64,000 bases of DNA from Pseudomonas fluorescens (lineage in GTDB: Bacteria; Pseudomonadota; Gammaproteobacteria; Pseudomonadales; Pseudomonadaceae). The translations under genes and the position numbers were made by a program. Positions 17,253-26,020 of the stretch are shown one piece after another; the first letter of the stretch is position 1, and each line of letters opens with the position of its first letter. The stretch is taken from NCBI RefSeq assembly GCF_902497785.1, contig NZ_CABVHK010000014.1:124001-188000 (forward strand), read 5' to 3'. The notes under the pieces are model-generated. The model saw nothing but the letters and a program-made list of their open reading frames with translations, was not told the origin of the DNA and did no database searches.

Positions 17253-17507
17253 CAGGTCAACGATAGAGCCCGAGGTAAAGCCGCACAAGCCGGCGGATTC
17301 TGAGGTAACCGTAGGCAACGCCGCAAGGTTTTGTAGCTTTCAGGACGTGACGCGGGAAGGGATTAAACAAGCGTCGTTGAGCGAGGGATGCGTCCGACAT
17401 GAAAGATGTTCAAGGGCGCATTTCCACCGAACACTGAGGGAATTTCCGACATTTTTTCGGTTTGCCGGTCGGTTCAGCGCCGCTACGTGGCTAACTCCCT
17501 TTTTATG

Positions 17508-17562
17508 GATACGCCATAATTATTGCCAATTCATAATTCTGCATAAAGGTCGTTTTGAAGGG
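17508..17562. repeat. Left copy of the CATAA-rich iteron block
   Basis: About 55 bases, TTATGGATACGCCATAATTA onward, contain an inverted repeat TTATGG-N5-CCATAA and further CATAA words at short spacing. A near-identical block lies at 20961-21016, directly upstream of the ATPase gene. Each copy sits about 80-130 bases inside the 93-base island-end repeat. It could be a recombinase arm-binding site or an operator. Confidence 0.6.
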
Positions 17563-17642
17563 CGAGCGACCAGTAGGGGCCATGTAGGGCGGGCAGGCGT
17601 TGTTTTTTGAGAGGACGTGGCAGTGCCGAAAATTTCAACACT

Positions 17643-17735
17643 CCAGAAACAACAAAGCCCTCACATTTCTGCGAGGGCTTCGTTTTGTATGGTGCCGGCA
17701 CCAGGAGTCGAACCCGGGACCTACTGATTACAAGT
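17643..17735. repeat. attR-like direct repeat with tRNA-Thr fragment
   Basis: This 93-base segment is identical to 21145-21237. It contains a terminator-like hairpin (AAGCCCTC/GAGGGCTT) and the 3' part of tRNA-Thr from the CCA end (17690) through the anticodon (17735). One mismatch and seven more matches follow, then the tRNA sequence is lost. It is the displaced end created by tyrosine-recombinase integration into tRNA-Thr. Confidence 0.85.
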
Positions 17736-17744
17736 AAGTTGCTT
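17690..17744 (-). pseudogene. Truncated tRNA-Thr copy
   Basis: The reverse complement ends GGTCCCGGGTTCGACTCCTGG and so on, like the tRNA-Thr at 21192-21267. It contains the T arm, acceptor 3' strand and most of the anticodon arm. The D arm and 5' acceptor strand are missing, so it cannot be a functional tRNA. Confidence 0.88.
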
Positions 17745-17882
17745 TGTCCTTTAAAATCAATTGGTTGAGGTTATTTCTGTTACGTGCTGAGCAGACGCAT
17801 TGTCAGTGTAGTCGTCCTCACAAAAGCACTTGTTACGTGCCTGACGACGGGGGCCCTACGACATCGACAATCTACTCTCACA

Positions 17883-19349
17883 TCATTCCACATCGGGATC
17901 CGACTTGAATTTCGAAAATCTGCTTGGGTAGCCACGATGGTGCAGTAAAACTCGGAACTTATCTTGGAAGAACTCGCCTACGTATATTTCGGTGATAGGG
18001 TTTTGCTTTAACATAAACTCAATTCTTTCTCTTAGTGTTAGCATTTGATCATTTCTAAGAAGATATTCGGTTTCAAGGTCATCTAAAATAAATAACACGG
18101 TGAGTGCTGAAAGCTTTCCATCGAGCACTTGGAAAAGAGCTTTTCTAACCCTAGTGGGAATCTGAGTGCTTTCAATGTCTCCGCTGACTTGTAATCCTCG
18201 GCTGAGTATGTAGCCATGTTTGCCTTTGGGTGTTGAGGCTATAAATTCCGGACTGCCTGTTGGGTTCGGTAAAAGATTTTGAACAGTCCTGGATAACCAA
18301 TGGAATAACATATTTTCTTGATGTGTTATGTCGATTTCTTTTCTAAAGTGTTCGTGCCTATACAATGTCGTTAAAGAGTTCTCCATATCATTGTTATACG
18401 CTTTAGGATACGCGTGGTCGGCGTCGAATTGTGCGACCTGCTCAATTTCCGCGACCGATTCCGTTGAGACTTTTGCTTTGGAGTATTTGTTCGCGTGTTC
18501 AACGAATTGCACTGAAGAATACATCCAGAATAGTTCTACTTCCCCCTCTCGCTTAATTTCCCGCATCAGTTCGGGATGAGGGCCAATAGTTTTACCCTGC
18601 TCTCGCCACCACCAATCCTCCTTGCGATCCGCAGTGATAAAGAGGACTTTTTTGACCTTGGTCTCCTTGACGTGATGGAGTAGCTGCTTCCACAAAATCA
18701 GGTCGCCAAACTTTCTCTGGTACTTTATATGGTCGTATATAAAGTATGCGTCGTTTGGATTCTTATCTTTGTCGCTATCAGCAAATCCTGGAGGAATTTT
18801 GTTATTAAATCGCTCCTCGCCGTCAGAAACTAACGCATCGAGATCTTGTTGGGATGACGGTGCGCTACCAACCTTTTGATCCAAGAGTAGATCGAGTTTT
18901 TGTCGGACAACATCTGTTGATGAAACGTCCAGCTGGGAGTTATGTATAGCGGTGATAGCGTCAATGAGCTTTTGGTTCGAACGTTCGAGTTCATCCAGTA
19001 GTGGCTTAGACTCAATTCCAAGGCCACGCTTGTCAATCTGTAGTCCTTCCACCTTGCTTTTTACTTGACCTACTACATTCTGCGCCGCTGACAATGCCTC
19101 TTCGGTGGATTTCCTCTCATTTGCAATAACGGTTAATCTGCCGCGTTGAAATTCGAGGCCAACCTGATGAGGAATCCAGAGGCGATCTTTCAGTAACTCT
19201 AAAACTCCAATTAGCTCGTCTCTCGCTAAAGTCGGTAGTCGATATAAGTTTAATAGAACGTTTGTGTCGAGGACAAAGAGAGCGTCTTTCCATAAGACTT
19301 CATATTGCTCTGTAGTAGGAGCGTAGTAACCGGTGAAGCTGCTCTTCAT
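17883..19349 (-). CDS. PIN-like (PIN_8 type) nuclease-fold protein, candidate defence gene
   Basis: A 488-residue protein with an N-terminal PIN-like domain of the large DUF4935/PIN_8 type. Acidic positions are Asp28 (FVLDTNVLLNLYR), Glu66 (HQVGLEFQRGR), Asp216 (GDLILWKQ) and Asp241/Asp245 (FITADRKEDWWW). A helical, charged insert spans about residues 75-190. The C-terminal ~200 residues have no family I recognise. Such proteins are predicted metal-dependent RNases often found in mobile or defence contexts. The gene is visibly AT-richer than its neighbours and sits alone inside the tRNA-Thr island, which supports horizontal acquisition. A defence role is inference. Confidence 0.8.
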   Translation of the reverse strand: MKSSFTGYYAPTTEQYEVLWKDALFVLDTNVLLNLYRLPTLARDELIGVLELLKDRLWIPHQVGLEFQRGRLTVIANERKSTEEALSAAQNVVGQVKSKVEGLQIDKRGLGIESKPLLDELERSNQKLIDAITAIHNSQLDVSSTDVVRQKLDLLLDQKVGSAPSSQQDLDALVSDGEERFNNKIPPGFADSDKDKNPNDAYFIYDHIKYQRKFGDLILWKQLLHHVKETKVKKVLFITADRKEDWWWREQGKTIGPHPELMREIKREGEVELFWMYSSVQFVEHANKYSKAKVSTESVAEIEQVAQFDADHAYPKAYNNDMENSLTTLYRHEHFRKEIDITHQENMLFHWLSRTVQNLLPNPTGSPEFIASTPKGKHGYILSRGLQVSGDIESTQIPTRVRKALFQVLDGKLSALTVLFILDDLETEYLLRNDQMLTLRERIEFMLKQNPITEIYVGEFFQDKFRVLLHHRGYPSRFSKFKSDPDVE

Positions 19350-19373
19350 ATAAAGCTCCTATCCATTTTCGTT

Positions 19374-19625
19374 TTATTCACCTGAAGGCGAGACGATGGG
19401 AATGCTGTGGTCGTAGACATCCATCATCTTCGCGTCACGGTGACCGCTTGCTTCCTGTTTTTCTGCCCTGGTGCCGATCGTGTCGGTAATTCCGCGCCGC
19501 TTCAAGTCATGCAAAGCAAAACGATCCTCCTGATCAATGTTTCCATCTGCAATCGCTAACGTGATGAATAGTTGCCACGCAGTGTCGAGGCTAGTTTTCC
19601 GCAGTGGGCCACCGTGGCTGGCCAC
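19374..19625 (-). pseudogene. C-terminal fragment of a tyrosine-recombinase integrase
   Basis: Eighty-three residues match only the end of a phage-type integrase. They include LHDLKRRGITDT (HxxR box), EASGHRDAKMMDVYDHS with the His and nucleophilic Tyr, and the tail SIPIVSPSGE. Full-length enzymes have about 400 residues. The core-binding and N-terminal domains and the first catalytic Arg are absent, and no matching sequence is seen upstream. This is the remnant of the enzyme that probably placed the island in tRNA-Thr. Confidence 0.85.
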
Positions 19626-19794
19626 GATGATGAAGGAGAAAAGGTGACTGATTTGTTTTTTGCGTGTGAAAATTAATTTGTCCCCTTCCCACTTTTAGGC
19701 GCGCCAATCTGATTCACGAATCCGTATGGAGTGAAATGCCTCTGCCGGTGGCGCTCCAAACACCGGCTTCACCAACCCATGATCAACCACCACT
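19626..19794. other. Non-coding gap inside the island
   Basis: This stretch separates the integrase remnant from the ATPase gene end. I see no gene, convincing terminator or repeat in it. It probably contains decayed integrase sequence. Confidence 0.5.
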
Positions 19795-20952
19795 CTAACT
19801 CCCCTCAATCAAAGCCCGCTCTTCCAGCCAAATCTCTTGAACAAACTGATCCGTAATCGCGTAAATCCCGTGTCCGCGCCGCATGATGATGTTCTCCGCT
19901 ACCAGCGCAATGACCACCGGTTGAATCTCTTCAACCCGCACCTCTCGCCCCACTGACTTTGAATACTCAGCCGCTGCGTCGATGGAGAAAATGCCTCGTG
20001 CATCGCCTTCCGTAGACGCGATTTTGTTGAAAATGGCTTGAGCCAGACTACCCAGTTGCTCGACTTTTTCCAGCTCAATACTCGCCGCCGCCGAGCGTAA
20101 GGTGCTGGCGATGACGGGTAGAAATAGGTCGGGCTCACCCTCCTGCTGTAGGAGTTGGCGTAGTGCTTTGAGCATTTCCTCAGGTCGATTCCCCAAGGTG
20201 TTGAACGCTTCGATAGCGGCTTCGAGGGACGGCAGTTTTTCCTTCTGCACGGTCATGGCGAGTCGATTGAGCAGGAACTCAACGTAATCACCTTTCAGCA
20301 ACGGATAGGCAGCTGAGGTGGCACCGGAAAACGCGTGGTTGCGTTTGGCGGTTAGTTCGCTCACTTGCGCCCTGTGGGAGCCGGTTCCGATAAACAGGAA
20401 ATAGCCTGGCGTATTCGGGCGAGGGTTGATTGCATCGCGAGCGGCCTTGAGTGCCAACAGCAGCTGATTGCCGTCGTCGGACGAAATGGCGTGTTGCACT
20501 TCGTCGATGATTAACACCAAATCGGTTTTCGCTTGATCGACAACCTCTGTAAGCGCATGCGCCAGTGTCGGGCCGTCGGCGTTGCCAATGCTGTCGAGTT
20601 TGAACCCGAATTTGAATCCTGCGGCGCCTACATCAACATTGCTGACGCGCTTGAACATTTCCAGGGCAGAGGAGCCCGGCGTTTGCAGATCTTTCAGTGT
20701 TTTATGGATGGCGTTGTGCACGAGGGTTGCAGGGTTGGCCAGCGTGTCGCTCCATAGGTCGACATAAATGACCAGAGCGCCGGCTTCTTCCAGGGCAGGG
20801 ATGAGGTCATTTCTAAGAAATGTCGTTTTGCCGGTGCGACGCAGGCCAGACAGAAACAGGCCTGAGCGCAAACCTTCATCGAGCACGCCAGGATTGAGAA
20901 GCTGATTTGCCATTGATTCAGCCAGTTCAGGGCGCTGAAATATGCTGCTCAT
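19795..20952 (-). CDS. AAA+ ATPase of the tRNA-Thr island
   Basis: A 385-residue P-loop ATPase. Walker A is GLRRTGKT (residues 36-43) and Walker B is LVLIIDEVQH (Asp150, Glu151). A candidate sensor region is FIGTGSHRAQVSELT, and the C-terminal ~130 residues look like a winged-helix regulatory tail (MRRGHGIYAITDQFVQ). The layout fits the archaeal-type AAA/ORC-like ATPase group (AAA_16/ATPase_2 type), common in bacterial mobile elements. There is no signal peptide. An iteron-bearing block lies 9 bases upstream and could be its operator. It shares the island with the PIN-like protein and an integrase relic. Its function is unknown. Confidence 0.8.
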   Translation of the reverse strand: MSSIFQRPELAESMANQLLNPGVLDEGLRSGLFLSGLRRTGKTTFLRNDLIPALEEAGALVIYVDLWSDTLANPATLVHNAIHKTLKDLQTPGSSALEMFKRVSNVDVGAAGFKFGFKLDSIGNADGPTLAHALTEVVDQAKTDLVLIIDEVQHAISSDDGNQLLLALKAARDAINPRPNTPGYFLFIGTGSHRAQVSELTAKRNHAFSGATSAAYPLLKGDYVEFLLNRLAMTVQKEKLPSLEAAIEAFNTLGNRPEEMLKALRQLLQQEGEPDLFLPVIASTLRSAAASIELEKVEQLGSLAQAIFNKIASTEGDARGIFSIDAAAEYSKSVGREVRVEEIQPVVIALVAENIIMRRGHGIYAITDQFVQEIWLEERALIEGS

Positions 20953-20960
20953 GCAATTAT

Positions 20961-21016
20961 CCCTCTTTATGGATACGCCATAATTATTGCCAGTTCATAA
21001 TTTAGCATAAAGATCG
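20961..21016. repeat. Right copy of the CATAA-rich iteron block
   Basis: This is the partner of 17508-17562, with only a few differences over about 55 bases. It includes TTATGGATACGCCATAATTA and further CATAA words. It occupies the promoter region of the ATPase gene. Confidence 0.6.
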
Positions 21017-21144
21017 AACGTGGACGGTTGGTCCAATAAGTCGAGGTATTCGAGGGGTGGAAAAGCGAGCGAAGCGTCTGTCGCAGTGGGGCGGGGATGG
21101 GTTGGGTTTCAGAGAGGGCGAGGCGTCGACAAAATGTGCACACC

Positions 21145-21267
<123 letters not shown>

Positions 21268-21822
21268 GTGTTAGGGCGACGATTATAGCGATTGGGTTGG
21301 TTCTGTAAACCCCTGAATTCAGACTATTTTTAAGCAGCTGTCAGACCAGCTCCGCAGATGCTTCTGCAGAGTTCGCCGGTGAAGCATTACACGCCGTTTT
21401 TTGACCGCGTTAATCAGGTCCAGACTCAGCACTTGCGCGGGCGCTACTTGCACGCTTTGCAGGTTGGACGGCGAAATTGCGACTGGTTCTCGGCACCTCC
21501 CAGGCACACCAGAAGGTTGCCAAACGGATTGCAGTCCTTGTTGTCCCTGACATCAGACAATTCTGACGCTCGGGAAAGATAGTTGAGGATTTCGCGGTCG
21601 TTTATGTTGTTTCGGCTTAACGCTTATGCACAACGGGGACCTGGAACTCATAAGGCCAATGGAGAAAATGTGGAGCCGTTCTCATTGGGTCGCAAATGCC
21701 TGTTTTTGCGGTTTTTTCTGCGCGTGTACGAAAATTGAACAGTTTAGTTTCATGCCTGAAACAGCTGTAAATATTGGATCCAGGATAATTTCATCAACAG
21801 AGTTATCCACAGGCTGCGACGG
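21268..21822. other. Intergenic region without recognisable gene
   Basis: About 555 bases between tRNA-Thr and the methyltransferase. The minus strand holds a 60-codon open stretch (21444-21623, ending CLGGAENQSQFRRPTCKACK) that reads like protein but has no start codon; it may be decayed. A TTATCCACA word lies at 21803-21811. I see no repeat, RNA gene or strong promoter. Confidence 0.4.
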
Positions 21823-23046
21823 TTAGACGCGTTCCGCCAGCACCAGGAAATTACGCGGCGTGAGCGGGGCTTCGCAGAAGGTTCCGAGACGAACGGTATA
21901 GCCCTGCTTTGAGAGGAAAAGCGCCCGATCGAGTACCAGCCAAAGCTCCAGAGGGCGTCGGAAAAGTCCACGCAGCAGCTCCAGATTGCGCACTTCAGCC
22001 AGTCGCTGCCAGCCGGCGGCTTCGATGGTGGACCAGTCTTGCGGGCCGATTGTGGATAACTCTTTGACTGAGGCCAAATGATGGCAGTAATCGGCGAAAG
22101 GTTTTTCCAGCCACGTGCTGGGGAGGGAGGGGGTTGGCAGGTATTCGTCGATGCCGCGCAGTTGCCGTTGCAACAGGTCGAACGCCAGGCGTCGGGCCAT
22201 GGAGGTGTCGCGCTGACGTCGGACACGGGCACCGGCGGTGACGGTTTCGCTCATTGGCATTGAAAGGTCATCGAGCGACAGCTGTAAGTCGGATCGCAAA
22301 CCCGCATCGGAAAGTGGCTGATACGCCGGCAGACTGATCCGGTTATAGCAGCACGGCGCGATGGCGAGTTGTTTGCAACCGACGGCGCTGGCGAGCTGGA
22401 TCAGACGCACATGCAGATCACCGCAAGCGTGCAATGCGATGGGAGTGTGAGAGGCATTCAACAGAGAATCCGGCGCAAGCACATCCTGTTCGACATGCAG
22501 CGCATGCAATTGATGGCGTTGGCTAAGTGCCTGTCCGCTAAGCACCAGTGCGGGATCGTATTCAAGGCACGTCAGCTGCTGGCCGGTTTGCAGCAAGCGC
22601 CGTCCCAAGTGGCCCTTGCCCGAACACCAATCCAGCCAATGCTTGGGCGGCGTTGAAAACGACAAGCGACTGGCAAACGCCTCGATCTGCTGCCACTTGC
22701 GCCCCGGCACATCGACATTCAGGCGATGCCCAGCCGCTTCAATGGAGTGAACCGGCAACTCACCGACCGCGCTCAGCTCAACGGACAACGCCGCCAGTGA
22801 CGCAAATGGCTGCGGCGCGTTCAGTAAGCTCGGTTGGTTATGACTACTTTCCGCCTCCTCCAGCGACCGCCCGCGTAGCCAGATTGCCAATTCCGGGTAG
22901 GACGCTTCCCACGGCAGTTGCAGATGAGTAAACGGTCGAGGCTTCCACAGCGCCTGATGCTTGATCAGAAAAGCGTCCAGCGCCATGAAACGGGCGAGTA
23001 AGTCATCGCCCGTCAGCACGTGGGAATCAACGCCCTTGGCAGGCAT
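21823..23046 (-). CDS. SAM-dependent methyltransferase (Methyltransf_32 type)
   Basis: A 407-residue protein with a central Rossmann methyltransferase domain. SAM motif I is WLDWCSGKGHLGRRLL at about residues 137-152, followed by LTCLEYDP, the segment IALHACGDL and the Cys-containing IAPCCYNRIS. These features match the GSTCD/METTL25-like Methyltransf_32 family, whose bacterial substrate is not known to me. The start at 23046 overlaps the end of the upstream permease gene by 20 bases, so it is the fifth cistron of the amino acid transporter operon. Whether the link to transport is functional or only transcriptional is open. Confidence 0.8.
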   Translation of the reverse strand: MPAKGVDSHVLTGDDLLARFMALDAFLIKHQALWKPRPFTHLQLPWEASYPELAIWLRGRSLEEAESSHNQPSLLNAPQPFASLAALSVELSAVGELPVHSIEAAGHRLNVDVPGRKWQQIEAFASRLSFSTPPKHWLDWCSGKGHLGRRLLQTGQQLTCLEYDPALVLSGQALSQRHQLHALHVEQDVLAPDSLLNASHTPIALHACGDLHVRLIQLASAVGCKQLAIAPCCYNRISLPAYQPLSDAGLRSDLQLSLDDLSMPMSETVTAGARVRRQRDTSMARRLAFDLLQRQLRGIDEYLPTPSLPSTWLEKPFADYCHHLASVKELSTIGPQDWSTIEAAGWQRLAEVRNLELLRGLFRRPLELWLVLDRALFLSKQGYTVRLGTFCEAPLTPRNFLVLAERV

Positions 23047-23716
23047 CGACGCGCAACCAGCGCTCCAGCAGCTTGAAGCCGCGCACCAGTACGTAAGCCA
23101 TCAACAGATAGAACATGCCCGCCGCGAAGAAGATCTCCACCGGCAGATAGGTCCGGGCAATGATGGTGCGAGCCATACCGGTCAATTCAAGCAAGGTCAC
23201 GGTACTGGCGAGGGCACTGGCCTTGAGCATCAGAATCACTTCGTTGCTGTAGGCCGGCAGGCCGATACGCGCTGCACGGGGCAGGATGATGTAGAACAGC
23301 GCTTTCGGCCGGGACATGCCCAGGGCGCGCGCCGCTTCGATCTCGCCCGGTGGAATGGCCTGGATCGCGCCGCGCAGAATCTCGGCGATGTAGGCCGCGG
23401 TGTGCAGGGTCATGGTTGCCGTGGCGCACCAGAACGGATTGCGCAGGTACGGCCACATCGCGCTGTTACGGACAGCATCAAACTGCGCCAGGCCGTAGTA
23501 GACCAGGAACAGTTGAACCAGCAACGGCGTGCCGCGGAAAAAGAAGATGTAGCCGTAGGGAAATGCGCGCACCCACCACAGGCGTGACGAGCGAGCGATG
23601 CCCAGGGGAATGGCCAGCAGCAAGCCGGCAATCACGGCGATGGCGACCAGTTCCAGGGTAAGCGTCGCGCCCTGAGCCAGTTTCGGCAGCCACTTGATGA
23701 TGACTTCCCAGTTCAT
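23027..23716 (-). CDS. Polar amino acid ABC transporter permease (HisM-like)
   Basis: A 229-residue inner-membrane permease. I chose the ATG at 23716 (MNWEVIIKWLPKLAQGATL), which gives the usual length; a longer frame to 24094 runs through the partner gene. About five membrane segments are visible. The permease signature EAARALGMSRPKALFYIILP is the cytoplasmic loop that docks on the ATPase. It forms a heterodimer with the HisQ-like protein, whose stop overlaps its start by 4 bases. Family specificity is lysine, arginine, ornithine or histidine. Confidence 0.92.
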   Translation of the reverse strand: MNWEVIIKWLPKLAQGATLTLELVAIAVIAGLLLAIPLGIARSSRLWWVRAFPYGYIFFFRGTPLLVQLFLVYYGLAQFDAVRNSAMWPYLRNPFWCATATMTLHTAAYIAEILRGAIQAIPPGEIEAARALGMSRPKALFYIILPRAARIGLPAYSNEVILMLKASALASTVTLLELTGMARTIIARTYLPVEIFFAAGMFYLLMAYVLVRGFKLLERWLRVDACQGR

Positions 23717-24408
23717 TGGGTGCTCCTTGCGAAGCCGCGAGCGGCGCGTTTTTCCATGAAGTGCATGCCGGTCATGGCCAGAATGGTCAGGCCCAGGTAC
23801 ATGAACGCGGCCACCATATAGAAGGTGAATGGCTGCTTGGACACGGTCACGCCGATTTGCGCATGCCGCATGATTTCTTCCAGGCCGATGACCGATACCA
23901 GCGCGGTGTCTTTCATCAGAATCATGAACAGATTGCCCAGGCCGGGCAGGGCGATGCGCCACATCTGCGGTATGATCAGCCGGGTGAAGATGCGAAATTT
24001 CGACAGGCCCAACGCTACGCCGGCCTCGCGATGACCTTTGGGAATGGCCAGAATCGCACCGCGAAACACTTCCGTGGCATAGGCGCCGAAGCACAGCCCC
24101 AGCGCAATCACACCGGCGGCAAAGGCGTTGAGCTCAAGGTCTGGGTTGCCGAAAAATTCGCCCAAGGCACGCATCAGGTTGACCGTGCCGAAATAGATCA
24201 ACAGCACCCAGAGCAATTCCGGGATACCGCGAACCAGTGTCGAATACGTACCGCCAAGCCATTGCAGCGGCTTGTACGGGGAGGTTTTAGCCAAGGCGCC
24301 GAGCAAACCGAGCACCAGCCCGAGGCACAGGGCCGAGAGTGCCAGTTTCACAGTCATCAGCGCGCCGGCGGCGAGCGCCGGGCCGAATCCGTAGAGGTCG
24401 ATAATCAT
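23713..24408 (-). CDS. Polar amino acid ABC transporter permease (HisQ-like)
   Basis: A 231-residue inner-membrane permease of the HisQ family. It has hydrophobic segments near residues 10-35, 50-75, 90-115 and in the C-terminal half. The ATPase-docking loop is REAGVALGLSKFRIFTRLII. It pairs with the HisM-like subunit encoded directly downstream with a 4-base overlap. The gene order here is ATPase, binding protein, permease, permease, which I recall as PA5152-PA5155 in P. aeruginosa. Confidence 0.92.
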   Translation of the reverse strand: MIIDLYGFGPALAAGALMTVKLALSALCLGLVLGLLGALAKTSPYKPLQWLGGTYSTLVRGIPELLWVLLIYFGTVNLMRALGEFFGNPDLELNAFAAGVIALGLCFGAYATEVFRGAILAIPKGHREAGVALGLSKFRIFTRLIIPQMWRIALPGLGNLFMILMKDTALVSVIGLEEIMRHAQIGVTVSKQPFTFYMVAAFMYLGLTILAMTGMHFMEKRAARGFARSTQ

Positions 24409-24486
24409 GGATTTCTTTTCAAATCGCGGCAGGCAATGCCGGGGACCGGCGCCGTCAGAAAACGACGCCGGCCTGGCAGGTCAGAA

Positions 24487-25233
24487 TCAATAGATGCTGA
24501 ACGGGAAGTACTTGTCGTTGATCTTTTTGTAGGTGCCGTCAGCAACGATTTCTTTCAGCGCGAGGTTGAGCCTCGTGCGGATCTGGTCGCCTTTACGCAC
24601 AGCGATACCGATCTTGTCGCTTTCTTCCACCGGGTCGCCTTTGAACTCGTAAGACTTGCCAGCGTCGCTTTTCAGCCACTCGTAGTTGACGTATTTGTCC
24701 GCCAGGATGCCGTCCAGACGCCCGGAGGTCAGGTCGAGGTAGGCGTTTTCCTGGGTGTCGTAGAGTTTGATGTCAACGCCTTCCATGTTGTCTTCGAGCC
24801 AGGTGCCGGCCAAGGTCGCACGTTGGGCGCCGATCACTTTGCCTTGCATGGATTCTTTGTCGGTTTTGAATTCGACGTCTTTCTTGGCGATGAACTGCAG
24901 CTTGTTCGAGTAGTACGGGTCGGTGAAGTCCACCGCTTGCTTGCGCTCTTCGGTGATCGACATCGAGGAGATCAGGAAGTCGAACTTCTTGGCGTTCAGG
25001 GCCGGGATGATGCCGTCCCAGTCAGACGTGACCACGGTGCATTCGACTTTCATCTTGGCGCACAGGGCGTCACCGATTTCCTTGTCGAAGCCGACGACAT
25101 TGCCACTGGCATCTTTGTTGTTGAACGGCGGGTAGGCCGCTTCGATGCCCATCTTCAACGTCTCGGCGGCGGCACCGGCGCTGAACGCCAGGGTGACGGC
25201 GGCAGCCAGGAAGATTTTTTTGTAGTTCTGCAT
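24487..25233 (-). CDS. Periplasmic lysine/arginine/ornithine/histidine-binding protein
   Basis: A 248-residue solute-binding protein with a signal peptide (KKIFLAAAVTLAFSAGAAA, cleaved near residue 23). The mature start LKMGIEAAYPPFNNKD and the motif GFDKEIGDALCAKM are classic for cluster-3 polar amino acid binding proteins. DFLISSMSITEERKQAVDFT is the family hinge and ligand segment. Two Cys around VGFDKEIGDALCAKMKVECT could form a disulfide, as in LAO-binding proteins. It delivers ligand to the HisQ/HisM pair. The precise ligand cannot be decided from sequence alone. Confidence 0.92.
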   Translation of the reverse strand: MQNYKKIFLAAAVTLAFSAGAAAETLKMGIEAAYPPFNNKDASGNVVGFDKEIGDALCAKMKVECTVVTSDWDGIIPALNAKKFDFLISSMSITEERKQAVDFTDPYYSNKLQFIAKKDVEFKTDKESMQGKVIGAQRATLAGTWLEDNMEGVDIKLYDTQENAYLDLTSGRLDGILADKYVNYEWLKSDAGKSYEFKGDPVEESDKIGIAVRKGDQIRTRLNLALKEIVADGTYKKINDKYFPFSIY

Positions 25234-25246
25234 GTGGGTAGCTCCG

Positions 25247-26020
25247 TTAGCGGTTGCTGGACATGAATTGTTTGCAGCGTGCCGAAAGCGGGTTTTCGAA
25301 CACCTGCTGTGGCGATCCTTGCTCTTCTACCAGGCCCTGGTGGAGAAACACCACTTCGCTGGACACCTGACGGGCGAAACCCATTTCATGGGTGACCAGC
25401 AGCATGGTGCGGCCTTCTTCGGCCAATGCGCGGATGACATTAAGTACTTCCTGAACCATTTCCGGGTCAAGGGCGGAGGTGGGCTCGTCGAACAAGATGA
25501 CCTTGGGCTGCATCGCCAGCGTGCGGGCAATGGCTGCGCGCTGTTGCTGACCGCCGGACAGTTGCGCCGGATAAGCGTGACGTTTATCGGCGATGCCGAC
25601 CTTGGCCAGCAAGGCTTCGGCGACTTCAATGGCCTCGGCCTTGCTCTGGCCGAGTACACGACGCGGGGCTTCGATGATGTTGTCGAGCACGCTCATGTGC
25701 GGCCACAGATTAAAGTTTTGAAACACAAAACCAATCTGGCTGCGCAGGCGATTGATCTGCTTGCCGTCGGCCGCAACCAGTTCGCCGTTCTTCGCGGCTT
25801 TGAGTTTGAGTTCTTCGCCGGCCACCAGAATCTGGCCCTGATGCGGGTTTTCCAGCAGGTTGATACAACGCAGGAACGTGGACTTGCCGGAACCGGAGGA
25901 ACCCAGGATCGAGATCACATCGCCGTCGCGGGCGGTCAGCGAGATGCCTTTAAGCACCTCAAGCTGTCCGTAGCGTTTGTGCAAGTTGCGGATTTCAAGC
26001 GCGGGCGTGGCCTCAGCCAT
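25247..26020 (-). CDS. Amino acid ABC transporter ATP-binding protein (HisP-like)
   Basis: A 257-residue ABC ATPase that drives the HisQ/HisM permease. Walker A is GSSGSGKST, the Q-loop lies in IGFVFQNFNLWPH, the signature motif is LSGGQQQR, Walker B is VILFDEPTSALDPE and the switch His is in LLVTHEMGF. Length and the QNFNLWPH segment match HisP-type ATPases. It is the first gene of a five-gene minus-strand operon and is followed after 13 bases by the binding protein. AGGAAC precedes its ATG. Confidence 0.95.
   Translation of the reverse strand: MAEATPALEIRNLHKRYGQLEVLKGISLTARDGDVISILGSSGSGKSTFLRCINLLENPHQGQILVAGEELKLKAAKNGELVAADGKQINRLRSQIGFVFQNFNLWPHMSVLDNIIEAPRRVLGQSKAEAIEVAEALLAKVGIADKRHAYPAQLSGGQQQRAAIARTLAMQPKVILFDEPTSALDPEMVQEVLNVIRALAEEGRTMLLVTHEMGFARQVSSEVVFLHQGLVEEQGSPQQVFENPLSARCKQFMSSNR

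Noticed and set aside
17045-17326. A 93-codon frame on the minus strand across the DUF6124 leader
   Set aside because: It lies over the paired stems of the leader and its translation has no protein-like pattern.
21444-21623. Startless 60-codon stretch on the minus strand ending in KACK
   Set aside because: It lacks ATG, GTG or TTG in frame and no family is recognised, so it is only noted within the gap entry.
21803-21811. TTATCCACA, a DnaA-box consensus, with an inverted TGTGGATAA near 22050
   Set aside because: Only two isolated boxes, the second inside a coding gene, without AT-rich unwinding region, dnaA or other origin genes nearby.
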